From: Chaenocephalus aceratus
Lineage: Eukaryota; Chordata; Actinopteri; Perciformes; Channichthyidae
Length of the DNA stretch: 64,000 bases
NCBI GenBank assembly: GCA_023974075.1
Contig: CM043801.1
Coordinates: forward strand, 34,602,419-34,666,418
Direction: 5' to 3'
Each line of letters begins with the position of its first letter. Positions within the stretch are counted from its first letter, which is position 1. This document shows, piece by piece, positions 10,602-22,370 of this stretch. The notes below the pieces were generated by a model. That model made no database searches. It worked only from the letters and a program-made list of their open reading frames with translations, and was not told the origin of the DNA. Both the position numbers and the translations under genes were made by a program.

Positions 10602-11330
10602 CCTGAAGTCATTTGAGGAACTCTTCTACTTCTTAAACTCATTGTGTCCATCATTGTTGCTGAGAGCTGAGTGTTCATGTCTTCACTGCACAGAGATCAG
10701 CTGTCAATCAAACATGATGGGATGTGCTTTAACGTCTTCTCACGAGTTGTTCTGTAGATGCTGGAGTTTCTTCAGGCGGCGCTCCTTCCTGTGTCTGTGT
10801 AGCCATGGAGGCTGTCACTGCTCAGGAGGGTTGCTGTTCACCTCAACTCATATTTCTCTGCATGGAAATGTAAACTTTGCTCCAAATATGTGTTGAATAT
10901 CGATATTGATGTATTTGTATGTTGTTGTTTCTCTTGTAAAGCTTGAGTCTTCAGAGAGAAAGCACCAGAGCTTCTCTCATTGTAGATATTTTATTCAAAC
11001 TGTATTTTATTGTTGACTAAGTCTCAATGTGTTGAATGCATAATTGAAAGTTTGAAGAAGGAAAGAAAACACATTAAAATAAAAGCTGACAGGTTGAGTT
11101 TGTCATAATTTGTGTTTCTATTTTCAAGGTGTGAGATGAGTGCCACATTTACATGTCTGTAAAAAACAAATGTTTTGTTTGTTTTGTTAATAAAAGAGCT
11201 AAGAGGACACAAGTGAAAATCTCATTCTTTTGTTTTTTAAATCGTAAAATGAATGATCTCTCCTCTCCAGTGAAGCTGCACTAAGTTGAGTTGAATTTTA
11301 AATACATGTAGTTGTTTGTTATCCTCTACG
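10602..11330 (+). other. TRIM1 3' flank / probable 3' UTR
   Basis: After the stop, sequence conserved with the other TRIM loci continues: CAGATGCTGGAGTTTCTTCAG-type sequence is shared with 47.9 kb, and GTGAGATGAGTGCCACATTT with TTAATAAAAGAGCTAAGAGG is shared with copies 2 and 3. ATTAAAATAAAAG and TAATAAAAG are candidate polyadenylation signals. Small frames here are not conserved. Confidence 0.6.
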
Positions 11331-11680
11331 GAAGGGGATTAGGATCACACGTGAAAAAAGTGAAATCTGACCAAAAGTGAAAGTAAAATCTTTTCTTTTT
11401 TATGTTCTGAGATTTAAGTCAGAATATTTGTTTTTAAACTTTTCTCTTAACAGTCACGTATTATACTGTGTTTCATCAATATATTATAGACTCATATATA
11501 TATACAAAATCTGTCTCTAAAGTATTTTGCTCAAAATACCAAAGAGATCATGAATTAAAGCATAAACCCCTCTGTTTCAGCCCTTTCCCAAAAGTTCTGA
11601 TTCTGTGTCTGTAGTTAAATGCTAATGAGCTGCTGCTGGCCACGCCCCTTTAGGGAAGTGTTTCTGGCGGATCCAGCAGG

Positions 11681-12720
11681 GGGGTATACTGCGAAGCAGG
11701 ATTTTCGCTTAGCCGGCTAAATTCAGGGAAAACTCCGGCTTTCCGGTCATCCGAAGCTGGTTCTCTTTTTAGCAGGCTAGATCTCCATGGTAATATATGC
11801 TAAGCAGCTAACCTGGTCGGGACCAGGTTAGGTTGCAGGCTAAGAGCTCAACTCAGTGAAAGCATTGCCTGCTGACCAATCAGAGCTCAGTGTGCGGAGT
11901 TTAAAGCGATCAAGTCATATCACAGGAGAAAGGAAACACAGAAAAACTGCCGTCGCAGGAAAGACGGCCGGCAAAAATCACCGACTGTGTGAACGTGAAC
12001 ATTAATAGAATATCACCTCCATCTTCAGAGCAATCTGACTATTATAACATTAGCGTTAAGAAAGCTCTTAAATATCGGCCACAACATAAGTAACCGGATC
12101 AGAGTAACATTAAGTACAGTCCGCGGCATATCACTTCATAATGTATCATATATCTCCTGATCTGAGTCAGCTGAGCCGTATCTGGCCGTGCAACACTCAC
12201 AGTGTCACATACTGTATGCAGAAGTATTATTTTAAGCAACACATTAAGTTGACGAAACACTCGAGACAAATGTAATTAAAGTCAGATCGTGTTTTAGACG
12301 GGGCAGTGATATCATAAACCTGTTAATGTACGCATTCAAACACTTTTTCTTTTGCCAGCTGTATTCACCTTGCAGGTGCAGCTCTGTGGCTTTGATCCTG
12401 GATCAAGTGTTTAAGTCATGGATGTTTAAAGTTTAACTTCTTCATTTTTGACTAGTATTAAAGTTCACTTTTCTTTCAGGAAGTATGACGCTGCGCTGTC
12501 AGTACGCTTCTCCATGTTTGTGATTGGTCGAATGCTCCAGATACCACCCCTTTCATGTGAACGCGCACCTCACTAGATAGGACACGGCTGGCTTGAGCGA
12601 TCCACTTGATAACCAGCGTCGTAGTACAGTTTAGCGACAGCGCGTATGTTTTGGATTAGGCCAACCGGCTAACTCAAACATATCCAGGTTAGGTTGAACC
12701 AGGTTCGTAGTATAGGCCCC
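11681..12720. mobile_element. TIR element with GGGG-TATACT ends
   Basis: The left end GGGGTATACTGCGAAGC and the right end CGTAGTATAGGCCCC are imperfect inverted repeats, and both carry subterminal TAGCCGGCTAA / CCAACCGGCTAA motifs. Length is about 1.04 kb with no recognisable protein. Target duplication is not clear and the superfamily is unassigned. It sits in the intergenic DNA downstream of TRIM1. Confidence 0.65.
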
Positions 12721-13239
12721 AGATCCAAGGTAAAGGTGAACACCGCAGAGCAGAAGCGTTTCACAATGTCCTCCGACAGAAACTCAGCAGTGCTGGATCT
12801 GAAACCTCAGCTCAAATCACCAAAACACTAAACACATTTCCCGCTGTGCACCCAATTTGCAATTCAACTTGGCACTTTTTGCAAAACACTGCACACGGCT
12901 CTCTAAGTAAGACACAGAAATCTGACATTTTCAGCTGTTTGCCATTTTCAAAACACTGCCATTAAAAACGCTACACACACATGAACCAATCAACACATGC
13001 ACGTGCCAAATGAACATAAACACGGAAGTGCTTTATTGTTGACTCGGCAATCAGGATGTAAGCACGAGAACGAGGCTCCACACAATACCTTTTTACAACA
13101 ACAATGGATATATAGATAGCTGCAAGAGGAAGAGGAAGAGGAAGAGGGAAGATAAGAGAGAGGGAGGATGAACTGAAGTCAGTTGAAGAGTTTATTTGCA
13201 GCAAAACGGTTAAAGCTGTCTTTTCCATTATGTATCCGA

Positions 13240-13610
13240 TAGTGTTAATTTCGTCAGCTATTTTTTTATTTAGTTTTAGTCTTATTCCTGTGTTAAATTT
13301 CCTTTTTAGTTTTAGTCATATTTAGTCACCTTCATCCCGTTTTTATTTAGTCAAGTTTTAGTCGACTAAAAGTCTGAGCATTTTAGTCTTATTTGAGTCA
13401 AAGAAAGCTAATAATTTGAGTCTACTTTTTGTCAATGAAAACTGTTGAGTCTTTTTTAGTCATCAGATTATATAGAACATTTCAGTCAAACTATTCTAGC
13501 CAAAACCAATAATTTGTCATTTTAGTCAAACTTATTTCACAATTAGATTATATCTTGTACTTATTTGATGAAAAACACAGATTGATTAAGAAAGCAGCTT
13601 TGCAGAGAGT
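13240..13610. repeat. Dispersed TTTAGTC-rich repeat
   Basis: The stretch begins GTTAATTTCGTCAGC and repeats the motif TTTTAGTC / TTTAGTCA many times, including GTCGACTAAAA. It resembles a common fish MITE-like repeat. No ends are certain and no coding sequence is present. Confidence 0.45.
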
Positions 13611-13629
13611 ATCTGGTCAGGTGTTACCT

Positions 13630-13813
13630 CATTCACACCAACGCAACTCCGGTTCAAGCTCCGTGCTAGAGCTTTTCAGGTTCAGAGCCGGTTCTTCGGT
13701 TTAGCTCCGGCTCTTTTCACACCGCCCAGAGTCAGACTGGTGCTGCGTCATGACGTAACCGTTTGCTGCTTCATAAAGCCAAACCGCGCGGAAACCCCTC
13801 ACAGCTCACACCG

Positions 13814-13849
<36 letters not shown>

Positions 13850-14209
13850 GCCGATTATGCTCCAGCTTCCTCTGTACCTCTCCGGAAGACCAGATTCCCA
13901 GTCGGTAGCTGGTCTCTTCAGTGGACCACTGCTGCTTGTTACGTTTCTCCATCGTTGTGTACAAATTGGATAAAACGCGGGCTGAACGCCGGCAGGAGTT
14001 GATCCCGCTCCCGCTCCCGCCCCTGCCCCCGCCTCGACGTTAGCGTGACGTATGCGGTGCTTTTGCTCTAGCCGGACAATTTGTTGGTGCTCGAAATGAA
14101 CCGGATTCCAGAGCTAAGAGGCTGCTCCGCTGCGGTGTGAACAGGAAAACCCGGTGCCTTTCAAGCTCCAGCTCCGAACCGGCCCTGAAACACCGTTGGT
14201 GTGAATGAG
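13630..14209. mobile_element. TIR element with CCTCATTCACACCAACG ends
   Basis: CCTCATTCACACCAACG at the left is matched by CGTTGGTGTGAATGAGG at the right, an exact 17-bp inverted repeat, with further similarity inside around GAACCGG and GCTCC motifs. TA flanks each end. A (CAA)n tract at about 13815-13848 creates an open frame encoding polyglutamine or polythreonine; this is a simple repeat, not a gene. Confidence 0.75.
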
Positions 14210-14341
14210 GTATTTGTGGTGGTTTTACCAGCTGTTATGGCCACATTGCTTCCCTTCTGATAAAACAATGCATTCGCTTTTTTTCTCCGCCTCATTGTAG
14301 CGAAAATGGGCCCAAATATCACATCGTTTCTTTCTCCCAAG

Positions 14342-14491
14342 CAGTGGTGGCTTTAGACTTTTTCGTTGTCAGTCATTTTGACGGACAGGATCGTAACATT
14401 TCCGTCATAATCCATTATTATCCGTCGAGTGCACAATTTATCACTCACTCGCGCTGACGGGGGTATTCGGTTAACGTAAGTGCGACCACTG
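14342..14491. mobile_element. 150-bp hAT MITE
   Basis: Ends are CAGTGGTGGC and GCGACCACTG (one mismatch). A perfect 8-bp target duplication CTCCCAAG lies at 14334-14341 and 14492-14499. Size and duplication fit a hAT MITE. Confidence 0.9.
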
Positions 14492-14639
14492 CTCCCAAGC
14501 CCTGTTGTTGCCATTTTATTTTCTGTTAAATAAGGTTAGTTAGACCATGAGTAACGTAACGGCGTGCGTTGAAGCTTCAACGCTTCTGCCCATTCACTTT
14601 GAATGGAGTGACGTCACGCTTTGCCAAACTGCATTGTGA

Positions 14640-15012
14640 CAGTCAATGCAACTCAGATACGTAATTGTATGGGACAATGTCAGCTTTCATCGAGCAGCCA
14701 CCGTCCAAAACTGGTTTGTTGATCACCCACAATTTCTGCTTCTGTTTCTTCCACCCTGCTCTCCATTTATAAATCCGATAGAAGAGTTATGTTCGGCATG
14801 GCGGTGGAAGGTATGACCGTCAGCCATACGAGCGCTTGACTCTTTTGGAAGCAATGGAAGAGGCATGTGATGACATTGATGTGAGTGCTATCCAGGGATG
14901 GATACGACACTCAAGACGCTTCTTCGCTCGATGTTTAGCCAGGGAAGATACTGCTTGTGATGTGGATGAGGTGCTGTGGCCAGACCCAGCTAGGTGGCGA
15001 GATGCAGCCTAA
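14640..15012 (+). pseudogene. C-terminal fragment of a Tc1/mariner-IS630 DDE transposase
   Basis: The frame from about 14659 reads WDNVSFHRA, then LPPCSPFINPIEE and AWRWK. These are the second and third catalytic acids of a DDE transposase, with 35 residues between the D of WDN and the first E of PIEE. One extra base near 14808 shifts the frame; the next frame continues YDRQPYERLTLLEAM and ends near WPDPARWRDAA and a TAA. The first catalytic Asp and the DNA-binding domain are missing here. It lies inside the mariner-like relic. It is dead as it stands. Confidence 0.75.
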
Positions 15013-15027
15013 GCTGTCAAGGACTCC

Positions 15028-16711
15028 TTGTCTTCGCTAGCAAATCTTTTATCACAACTAGACTACAAGGAAATAGTGCTACTTGGAGATTTTAACTGGG
15101 ACTGGTTAACTGCAGTGTCAGAGGATTTTAAAAACCAGTGTATCTCATTGAATGTTACTCAGATTGTGGACAGTCCTACTCGCCCTAACATTAAGTCCCT
15201 AATAAATCCTCCCTAATTGATCTCATTTTAACAAATGTTCCCCATAAATACTCATCTGTGGGAGTATTTGCGAATGATCTGAGCGATCACTGTGTTGTAG
15301 CCACAATTAGGGACACTAAGGTCCAAAAGGTTGAACCTCGTATTATCATCAAGAGAGACATAAAACATTTTGTGCAGCAGGGTTTGTTCATGATCTGTTT
15401 GGCAATGTCTAAATTATCAGTTCTGGCGAAGGTGCTCGAACGCCTAGTGAGTGAACAGGTAAAGGAGTTTTTATGTAAGAATGACATCCTGTCTAATCAT
15501 CAGTCAGGCTTCATAAAGCAACACAGCACCATCACTGCGACAATGAAAGTGGTAAATTACATTACGAGTATTTCAGATAATAAGCAGAGTTGTGCAGCTC
15601 TGTTTATTGACCTTTCCAAAGCGTATGATACCGTCGATCATCGCATCTTAAAGCAGAGGCTAGCCAGTATTGGCATATCCAGCCATGCAGTGGGTGGTTT
15701 GTGAACTACCTCTCTGAAAGGTCCCAATGTGTTCATTTTGATGGACTGTCTTCTGAGTGGTTGAACATTGCAAATGGTGTTCCCCAAGGTTCTGTTTTAG
15801 GACCACTTTTATTCTCCATCTACATCAACAGCGTAGGTGATAATGTGGATGAAGCTACTTTACATTTGTATGCGGATGATACTGTGATGTACTGTGCAGG
15901 TCCCTCCATTAAGGAGGCTGGTGTTAAATTACAGGCTGTTTTTAACACTATTCAGACTCAGCTCGCTGAGCTTAAGCTTCTTTTAAATGTTGATAAAACC
16001 AAGGTAATGCTCTTTTCAAAAGCAAAAAAGACTCCAGTGCCTGCTTTGGATATTGTTACTATGCAAGGACAAGTACTCAAAGTGGTTACCTGTTATAAAT
16101 ACCTAGGTATCTGGCTTGATGATTGTCTTACTTTTAAACTTCAGGTCATTAATCTGCTTAAAAAGCTGAGGGTTAGGCTAGGTTTCTTTTTCAGAAACAA
16201 GTCCTGTTTCTCGCTTGAGGCCAGGAAAAGGCTCTGTGACCTTTGACCTGTGCTGGACTATAGTGATCTGATCTATATGAATGCACCTGCCCATTGCCTG
16301 GAAAAGTTAGATGCCGCCTATCACAGTGCTCTGAGATTTGTTACTAACTGTAAAGCACTTACTCATCACTGCACCCTGTATGCCAGGGCAGGTCTGCCTT
16401 CACTAACTGTACGGAGGCTCAGTCACTGGTACACGTTAATCTATAAAGCCATGTTGGGTAAACTACCAACTTATATCTGCTCTCTGATCTCACAGAGAGT
16501 GGCAAGTAGCTATTGCCTGAGATCCCAGGATGTGTTTTTATTACATGTGCCAAGTGCAAGGACTGTTTTAGGTACTAAAGCTGTTATGTGTGCTGCTCCT
16601 CTAGCTAGGAACACTATGCAAACAAAATTGAAACTGAGCATTTTGGTTCCCTTGCATCATTTTAAAGGTCGGATAGATGAAATGTTATTAGATATCTGTC
16701 ATTGTGAATAG
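15028..16711 (+). pseudogene. LINE ORF2 remnant: endonuclease C-end and reverse transcriptase
   Basis: Residual non-LTR retrotransposon ORF2. The first frame shows the endonuclease signatures VLLGDFNWDW and NDLSDHCVV. RT motifs follow: SGFIKQHST, LFIDLSKAYDTVDH, NGVPQGSVLGPLLF and LYADDTVMY, the last holding the catalytic YADD. The C-terminal part (16250-16711) has the usual PSARTVLGTKAVMCAAP region. Frame breaks occur near 15216-15258, between the endonuclease and RT where sequence is also lost (about 15380-15410), at about 15700 and at 16246 (TGA). It is non-functional. The protein would drive target-primed reverse transcription in an intact copy. Confidence 0.8.
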
Positions 16712-16796
16712 GTTGCTAATGTATACCCCTGTAATTATGTGGTATTGATGTCCTTTTTGTTTTTATGTGTAACCAATGTGCTGCAGATCGTTGATC

Positions 16797-17217
16797 TCTG
16801 TTACGTGCCGCAGTTGGTGCTTGTGTGTGTGTGCTTTTGTGTGTCTCTCTCTCTCCCTGATTGTCTCCAGGTGCAGCCTCTCCCCCAGGTGCTCCCAATC
16901 CCCGATTAGGGCCTCCATAAAGGACCTGAGGAAGGCTGCAGTGGTCTCTCTCCTTCTCCTCTGGCTGCATGTCTCTGTCTCTGTCTCTGTCTCTGTCTCT
17001 GTCTCTGTCTCTGTCTCTGTCTCTGTCTCTGTGTGAGACCTGTATATTTGTGAATTGTTAGGAGTTGTGTTCCTGTATACTTTGGTACCTTAGTTTACTT
17101 TACAAGTTGGCTGGTGATCCCATTTTGTTTTCGTCCATTAAAACCTCAATTTGTGGCTTCAGAGATCTGTTTTCTCTCCTTTTTCTCTCGCCCGGTCATT
17201 TTATATTTTGTTACTTC
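16797..17217 (+). mobile_element. Solo LTR with (CTCTGT)n inside
   Basis: GTTAC occurs at both junctions (about 16799 and 17210), and deleting the segment restores a continuous LINE 3' UTR. The segment starts near TGTTACGTGCCGCAG, similar to the TGGTACGTGCCAGG start of the LTR at 22788. It contains a CTCTGT hexanucleotide tract at about 16974-17031. Exact ends are uncertain. Confidence 0.55.
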
Positions 17218-17589
17218 CCTTTGGTTCCCCTAGCCCAGTAGGGAACGTTTTCACCTGGTTAAATAAAGGCTACAAACAAACACTTTTCTCTCATCTGTTC
17301 TTTTGTTTAAAATAAAAAAACTTTTCCTCAAAGTTTCCCTTTACATTTACTGTGTTTGAGGCATCATTTTTGTTTACACAACTGTTACTATTTGTTCTGC
17401 ATGAATGTTGCACCAATTGTTTTTGGAGAAAAATAAAAGTATAACAACAGCATATTTTTGTTTTGTTCAAGTCTATTTTCTAGACTGGAACAATCTTTAC
17501 ATGAAGAATTGTCTACATCGAGGAACAAGATGAGTGTGCTTGAGATAAAGCACCACATGTGTAGTTGGACAAAGTGTCTTGTGCTATAA

Positions 17590-19120
17590 TGGCGTATTTC
17601 CACTACAGGGTATGGCTAGGCCTCGTTAGGCCAGGCTCACTTTATGCTGCATTCCCATTACAGTTTAGTAGCTGGGGCAGTAACTATAGTAACGCAGTGT
17701 AGGCGGAGCCCTGACGTCCTCTTCAATGAGAACCACAGAAAAACCAACATCAGCCGTTAGCTGTTAGCACTCTGAGCTCACAGCTCCTCATATCTGTTCA
17801 GAAACTAGACAAAAGTTAAACAAGTGCAAACCACAGACTGTCTGTGTCATGGAGGATACAGTCGCTGGTTTATTTATGTCTGTAGGCCGTTGTTGTGAGT
17901 GTGGACCAGAGATGGGGTCGTTACTAAAAAAAAGTAATATATTACATATTACATATTACTTTTTTAAAAAGTAATATATTACACTACTTCGTTACTCTCT
18001 ACATAAATTAATTCGTTACTTTACTCGTTACTTTACTCGTTACTTTACTCGTTACTTTACTCGTTACTTTACTCGCAGGGCCGGCCCGCCCCTCCCTGCA
18101 GGCAGATCACGCAGACTGCTAAAGTTTTAAATGTTCTCTTTAGTTCAGTTTCCATTGTCGCATAAGACTGATCCAGATCCTGAATGTGTTCCTATCTGAC
18201 CGTGGCTGTCCTCTGTCTCCTGCTATCTGTATATTTTGCGCAGTCTATCTCTGCTCACGCTGTTGCGTCAGCGTGTTCTCCTGCGTGTTGGCCATGTGTT
18301 GCACTGGAGCCAGACTGGAGCACACCGCAAAGACTTCAGCCGAGCACGTACGAACTGCGCATGCGTGAGTGGCAATAACTCTCCTTACCAGCAGGCGTCG
18401 GTAGTGTGTATTCGTCATTCAAAACAGGCAACAACCGGAAAACAGAGAAGAAGAACAGACTACGTGTGTGATATAAATAAACAACAGCTATGTGCGTTAG
18501 CTTCACATTAGCATGTGTTCTTTGCAGGTGTTTGTTGAGGTTTGATTATGACTGATTTTAGAAAGTAACGAAGTAACGCGTGTCGGGGCAATGTTAGTAA
18601 CTGTAGTGTGATTACTGAATTATAATATATATAACGCGTTACACTACTCCGTTACCGGCAAAGTAATATTATTACAGTAACGCGTTACACCCAACTCTGG
18701 TGTGGACGGTCGGAGCATATACTGCGTTAGCTTAGCCAATCTCCATTCAGAAAACACGCATTTTAAAAGGTTTTTCGCCTGCCGTCTGTCTGCAGATTTG
18801 TCAAAGCATTAATTCATGGTTTTTACTAACCGGTATCAGTATGCTGTTACTTCGGCATCATTTTGAAACATGTATTACAATTAAATCACGGTCAAATATG
18901 TTAATTTTGTTGTAGTTGCAGCCCCCTTGCCAGCGATTCAATCTCTAGTTTAGCATACTCAGCCCGACTCAGCCTGGTTGTTGGCCCGGAAAGAACCTCG
19001 ATTTTATGGGGCCAGAAAAACTGTGAAATAGTACCCGCTAGCCGGAACTACGCCAAGTGGAAATGCAGCCAAAAACAGCACGCTTAAAGCGAGCTCCGCG
19101 CTGTAATGGAAAATGCGCCA
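17590..19120. mobile_element. PIF/Harbinger non-autonomous element, copy A
   Basis: The ends TGGCGTATTTCCACTACAG and CTGTAATGGAAAATGCGCCA are inverted repeats, with a TAA target duplication (17587-17589, 19121-19123). A 793-bp hAT insertion lies inside. Without it the element is about 730 bp and similar to copy B at 20.4 kb. It retains ATGGAGGATACAGTCGCTGG at about 17850, apparently the start of the ancestral transposase gene, then loses the coding sequence. Confidence 0.85.
17907..18699. mobile_element. hAT non-autonomous element (TAACGCGTTAC type)
   Basis: Ends CAGAGATGGGG and CCCAACTCTG are imperfect inverted repeats with TAACGCGTTAC-like subterminal motifs. A perfect 8-bp target duplication GTGTGGAC lies at 17899-17906 and 18700-18707. 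A short tandem TTACTTTACTCG array is at about 18012-18075. Small frames inside look non-coding. Confidence 0.9.
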
Positions 19121-19566
19121 TAAGTGAAGTGTGTGCCATTTGGCACAAAAGTTAGGTTTTGGTAAGTGTTGATGTAGTTTGTGCACTTTGGGTGTGTGGT
19201 TTTGAGAATTGTGTTAAGTGTTTTGAGAAAATGAGCCCTGTTGTCAAAAGAAATTTGGAAAATCTCAGAAATCTGAAATTAAAGTGAGTAAAAAAAGCCT
19301 ATATAATAATCTGATTATTTCAGAAATCTGACTTTTTTTAATATCTTTTATGAAAATGTTTTGAAAACAATATCATTTTTTTCAGAAATCTGAGATTAAA
19401 GTCAGAATTCTAATTTATTACTCAGAATAAGGAAATCACTTTTGGTCAGACCTAATTCAAATGTCCCCATGTGCCCCTAATCCTCTTTCTGACCCTCTTT
19501 TTCCCCACGCTCTCTAAAGTTTAACTCGATCAAAGAAGAGTTTTCTACACATTGTAGCACCGTAGT

Positions 19567-21814
19567 CAGGGCCGGCCCTAGACTTTTGGGGGCCCTAAGT
19601 GAGCTTTGGCTTGGGGGCCCCCCTCACTCTAGCACATTGTCACTACACACAACACGGAACCAACTTTTATCTTATGATGTTAGCATAAGTACACATATTG
19701 TATAGATAAGCAGGGGGGGTCCTCACCTCCTCTTGGGGGGTCCGGGGGCATGCTCCCCCGGGAAGATTTTTTTTTTTAAATATTGAAGTTAAAAGCATCA
19801 ATCTGGTGCACTTTGAGAGCAAAATTAAGAGATCTATGGATACATCTCTCAACACCCATATGAAACAGAACTGTAAACTGATTTGTCTTTATGGATATTT
19901 TACAAATCACTTAAACTGTATTCTTGTCATATAGTATTGCACAACTGTTTTTCATTTATTCTCTCTGGCTGTCCATCTCATAATGTTCACATAGAAACTA
20001 GCTGTCAATAGGAATATCATTCAGAAGAATTATAATTTCTTGCAAAAATCTGTCACAAAAAGAGGTTGCACATTTAAATTCAGGTGTTGTTATGTCAACG
20101 TCAGTGAACAAACAGCCACATTTACTGCTGCAAATACGTTCAAACATGCTGTTGACACGTAAAGCAGTGGCAACTATGCCACCATTTCAGCTGACTTTTT
20201 CTCAGAAATACTGTCACATAACATCCATATATTTCAGTGCTAGGTTGATGCTTAGCTAAGCTAACTATGAAACACTTTAACTGACAGGACTCCGGATCAA
20301 CTGTGTACTGTAAGGTAGCTTCTAGCTTCATGTCGAACACAGACAGTAAGTCAACATTTCCCAGAGAGCTTTCTTTGGAATCACCAGGTAACGCTAAAAA
20401 ACATTACATTTATGGCGCGTTTCCACTGCAGGCCTCGCTCGGCCTCGCTCGGTTTGGTTAGGCCTTATTAGGCCCGGCTCACTTTAATGCTGCGCTTCCA
20501 TTACAGTTTAGGAACTGGGGTAGTTACTATAGTAACGCAGTGTAGGCGGAGCCGTGACGTCATCTTCAATGAGCGCCCCAGAAAAACAACACAGCCGTTA
20601 GCTGTTAGCACTCAGAGCTCTCAGCTCATATCTGTTCAGAAACTAGACAAAAGTTAAACAAGTACAAACCACAGACTGCCTGTGTCATGGAGAATACAGT
20701 CGCTGGTTTATTTATGTCTGTAGGCCGTTGTTGTGAGTGTGGACGGTCGGAGCATATATAACGTTAGCTTAGCCAAGCTCCATTTAAAAAATACGCATTT
20801 TAAAAGAGTTTTTTCGCCCTGCCGACTTGTCAAAGCATTAATTCATGGTTTTTACTAACCGGTATCAGTATGTTGTTACTTCGGCATCATTTTGAAACGT
20901 GTATTACAATTAAATCACGGTCAAATATGTTCATCTTGTTGTAGTTGTAGACCCCTTGCCAGCGATTCTCTCTCTAGTTTAACATACTCAGCCCGATTCA
21001 GCCTGGTTGTTCCTGGCCTTAGAACCACGATTTTATGGGGCCAGAAAAAACTGTGAATTAGGACCCGCTAGCCGGTACTAGGCCAAGTGGAAACGCAACC
21101 AATAACGGGCCCCGCACGGCACGCTTAAAGCGAGCTACCCGCTGCAGTGGAAACTCGCCATTAGATTGTATGACAAAGTGTTTATTTAATATCTCTGGCT
21201 AGCTATAGCTACTTGCTAACGGTTTAGCTTACCCCCGCGATTCAAAGTAACGTCAACATAGCTGTAATTTATGCTTTGCTTACATGTTCACATAACTTTT
21301 AGTTTACTGACATTTACATACCTTGTTTACCTGGCTCAAGTGGTGGCTCTGGGGTTGTTGTGTGAGCCACCACTTGAGAATTGTTGTATTTTTTAAGAAA
21401 ATGTTTTCTTATGTCCATCTTCAAAAACGCTGAGTCCGACTGACAGTTTATTTTAAACATTGTCACAGCTCACAGGATAGGTACCTGCACCAATAAGACA
21501 CGTTTATTTCCATTCAACTCTCTGGTTGGTCTGGTGTCTTGCCTCTGTTGCATTCACTGAACACGGGAAATTACAATCCTGCCGTCCTCTCTTGTGTCAT
21601 GATGAGGTTCAGGTAAAGCACGGTTAATGTATTATATTATTGACTCAATAATATAATACATGACTTTGAGAGTAGGCAATCTAGGCATATTAACACAATT
21701 AATTAAACATACTTATCACGGCGAGGGTGTTGTACTGAGATTTAAAAAAAAAAATTGTTGCTAGGGGGCCCCTTAGTGGCCGCTTATGTCGCTTAATGGG
21801 TCGGGCGGGCTATG
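19567..21814. mobile_element. hAT element (CAGGGCCGGCCC end) with nested Harbinger
   Basis: The left end is CAGGGCCGGCCCTAGAC. A perfect 8-bp target duplication ACCGTAGT lies at 19559-19566 and 21815-21822, diagnostic of hAT. The right end reads GGTCGGGCGGGCTATG, only weakly inverted to the left. The stretch 19790-19930 holds the degraded frame shared with 6.6, 39.5 and 51.6 kb (LVHFESKIKRSMD-like on the other copy). Harbinger copy B interrupts it at 20413-21160. Confidence 0.8.
20413..21160. mobile_element. PIF/Harbinger non-autonomous element, copy B
   Basis: TIRs TGGCGCGTTTCCACTGCAG and CTGCAGTGGAAACTCGCCA match apart from one position. The target duplication is TTA (20410-20412, 21161-21163). 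The interior matches copy A, including ATGGAGAATACAGTCGCTGG near 20690, the remnant of a transposase start. There is no open transposase. Confidence 0.9.
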
Positions 21815-22009
21815 ACCGTAGTCAACAACTACGTCTGATTATCTCAAAGTGTGTAGGGTCCTTTAATCCTAGGTTTTAGAGAGAAGTGCATTAAAGATAG
21901 TTCAGTGTGTATTAATGACTTTTAAACATATATAATTTTAAGGGTATTCTTCTTAGATAGTGAAAACTGCAAGACAAAAGTAAAGATGGCATGAATTGTG
22001 ATGCGTTTA

Positions 22010-22370
22010 TTTGATTTTTCAAGACCAGAAGGCTTTGGTAAACAAAAGAACATGTACAGTATAGCGCTTATCATGTTTGACTGCATAGTCTACATTTTGG
22101 GACAAAACATTGTGCCTCTCTATATTATGCAGTGTGGCCCTCTCTCCCCTGCTTTCACCTAGTTTGTAATAACTTGTGTTTCTGTTTACATGTTCCAGAT
22201 GTGAGATGATAGCTGCATTCTTTAACTCCCACAGGTCGAACAATATAACATCGTAGGGGTTTTCCTTATAAATGAAGAGCAAGAAAAGACAAAAGTGAAG
22301 TCGTTGTTCTTTAATGTGAAAGTGAAGCGTCTCTGAGTTCAGTTTAGTTGTTTGTTACCCTCTTATTCTC
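22010..22370 (+). pseudogene. Relic of a TRIM 3' flank without the gene
   Basis: TTTGTAATAACTTGTGTTTC, GTTCCAGATGTGAGATGATA and AGTTGTTTGTTACCCTC align with the downstream flank of TRIM1 (11.1-11.33 kb), with clear divergence. No TRIM coding sequence lies before it; a hAT element is instead immediately upstream. I infer a decayed fourth TRIM unit. Confidence 0.45.

Larger units (their letters stand above)
15013..17282 (+). mobile_element. CR1/L2-type LINE, 5'-truncated, with nested solo LTR
   Basis: It holds the end of an endonuclease domain, a reverse transcriptase and a 3' tail ending GTTTTCACCTGGTTAAATAA AGG, the usual L2/CR1-like tail. The 5' half is missing, as is typical. An LTR interrupts the 3' UTR at about 16797-17217. 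It is inserted in, or adjacent to, the mariner-like transposase remnant. Confidence 0.75.
12826..19263 (+). mobile_element. Tc1/mariner-IS630-like relic, shattered by nested insertions
   Basis: The outer ends are related in inverse orientation: CAAAACACTAAACACATTT at the left, and TTAAGTGTTTTGAGAAAATG at the right. Between them lie transposase remnants (14640-15012), an AT-rich arm at 17300-17589 and 19124-19263, and insertions: a TAGTC-rich repeat, a TIR element, a hAT MITE, a LINE with a solo LTR, and Harbinger copy A with its own hAT. Removing Harbinger A at the TAA duplication rejoins CTTGTGCTATAA with GTGAAGTGTGTGCC. The outer boundary is approximate. Confidence 0.55.

Noticed and set aside
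13740..14002. Polyglutamine / polythreonine protein
   Set aside because: (CAA)n tract inside a TIR element; frame not supported outside the repeat.
15258..16711. Functional host reverse-transcriptase-like gene
   Set aside because: Truncated, with several frame breaks and a LINE tail; a dead LINE.
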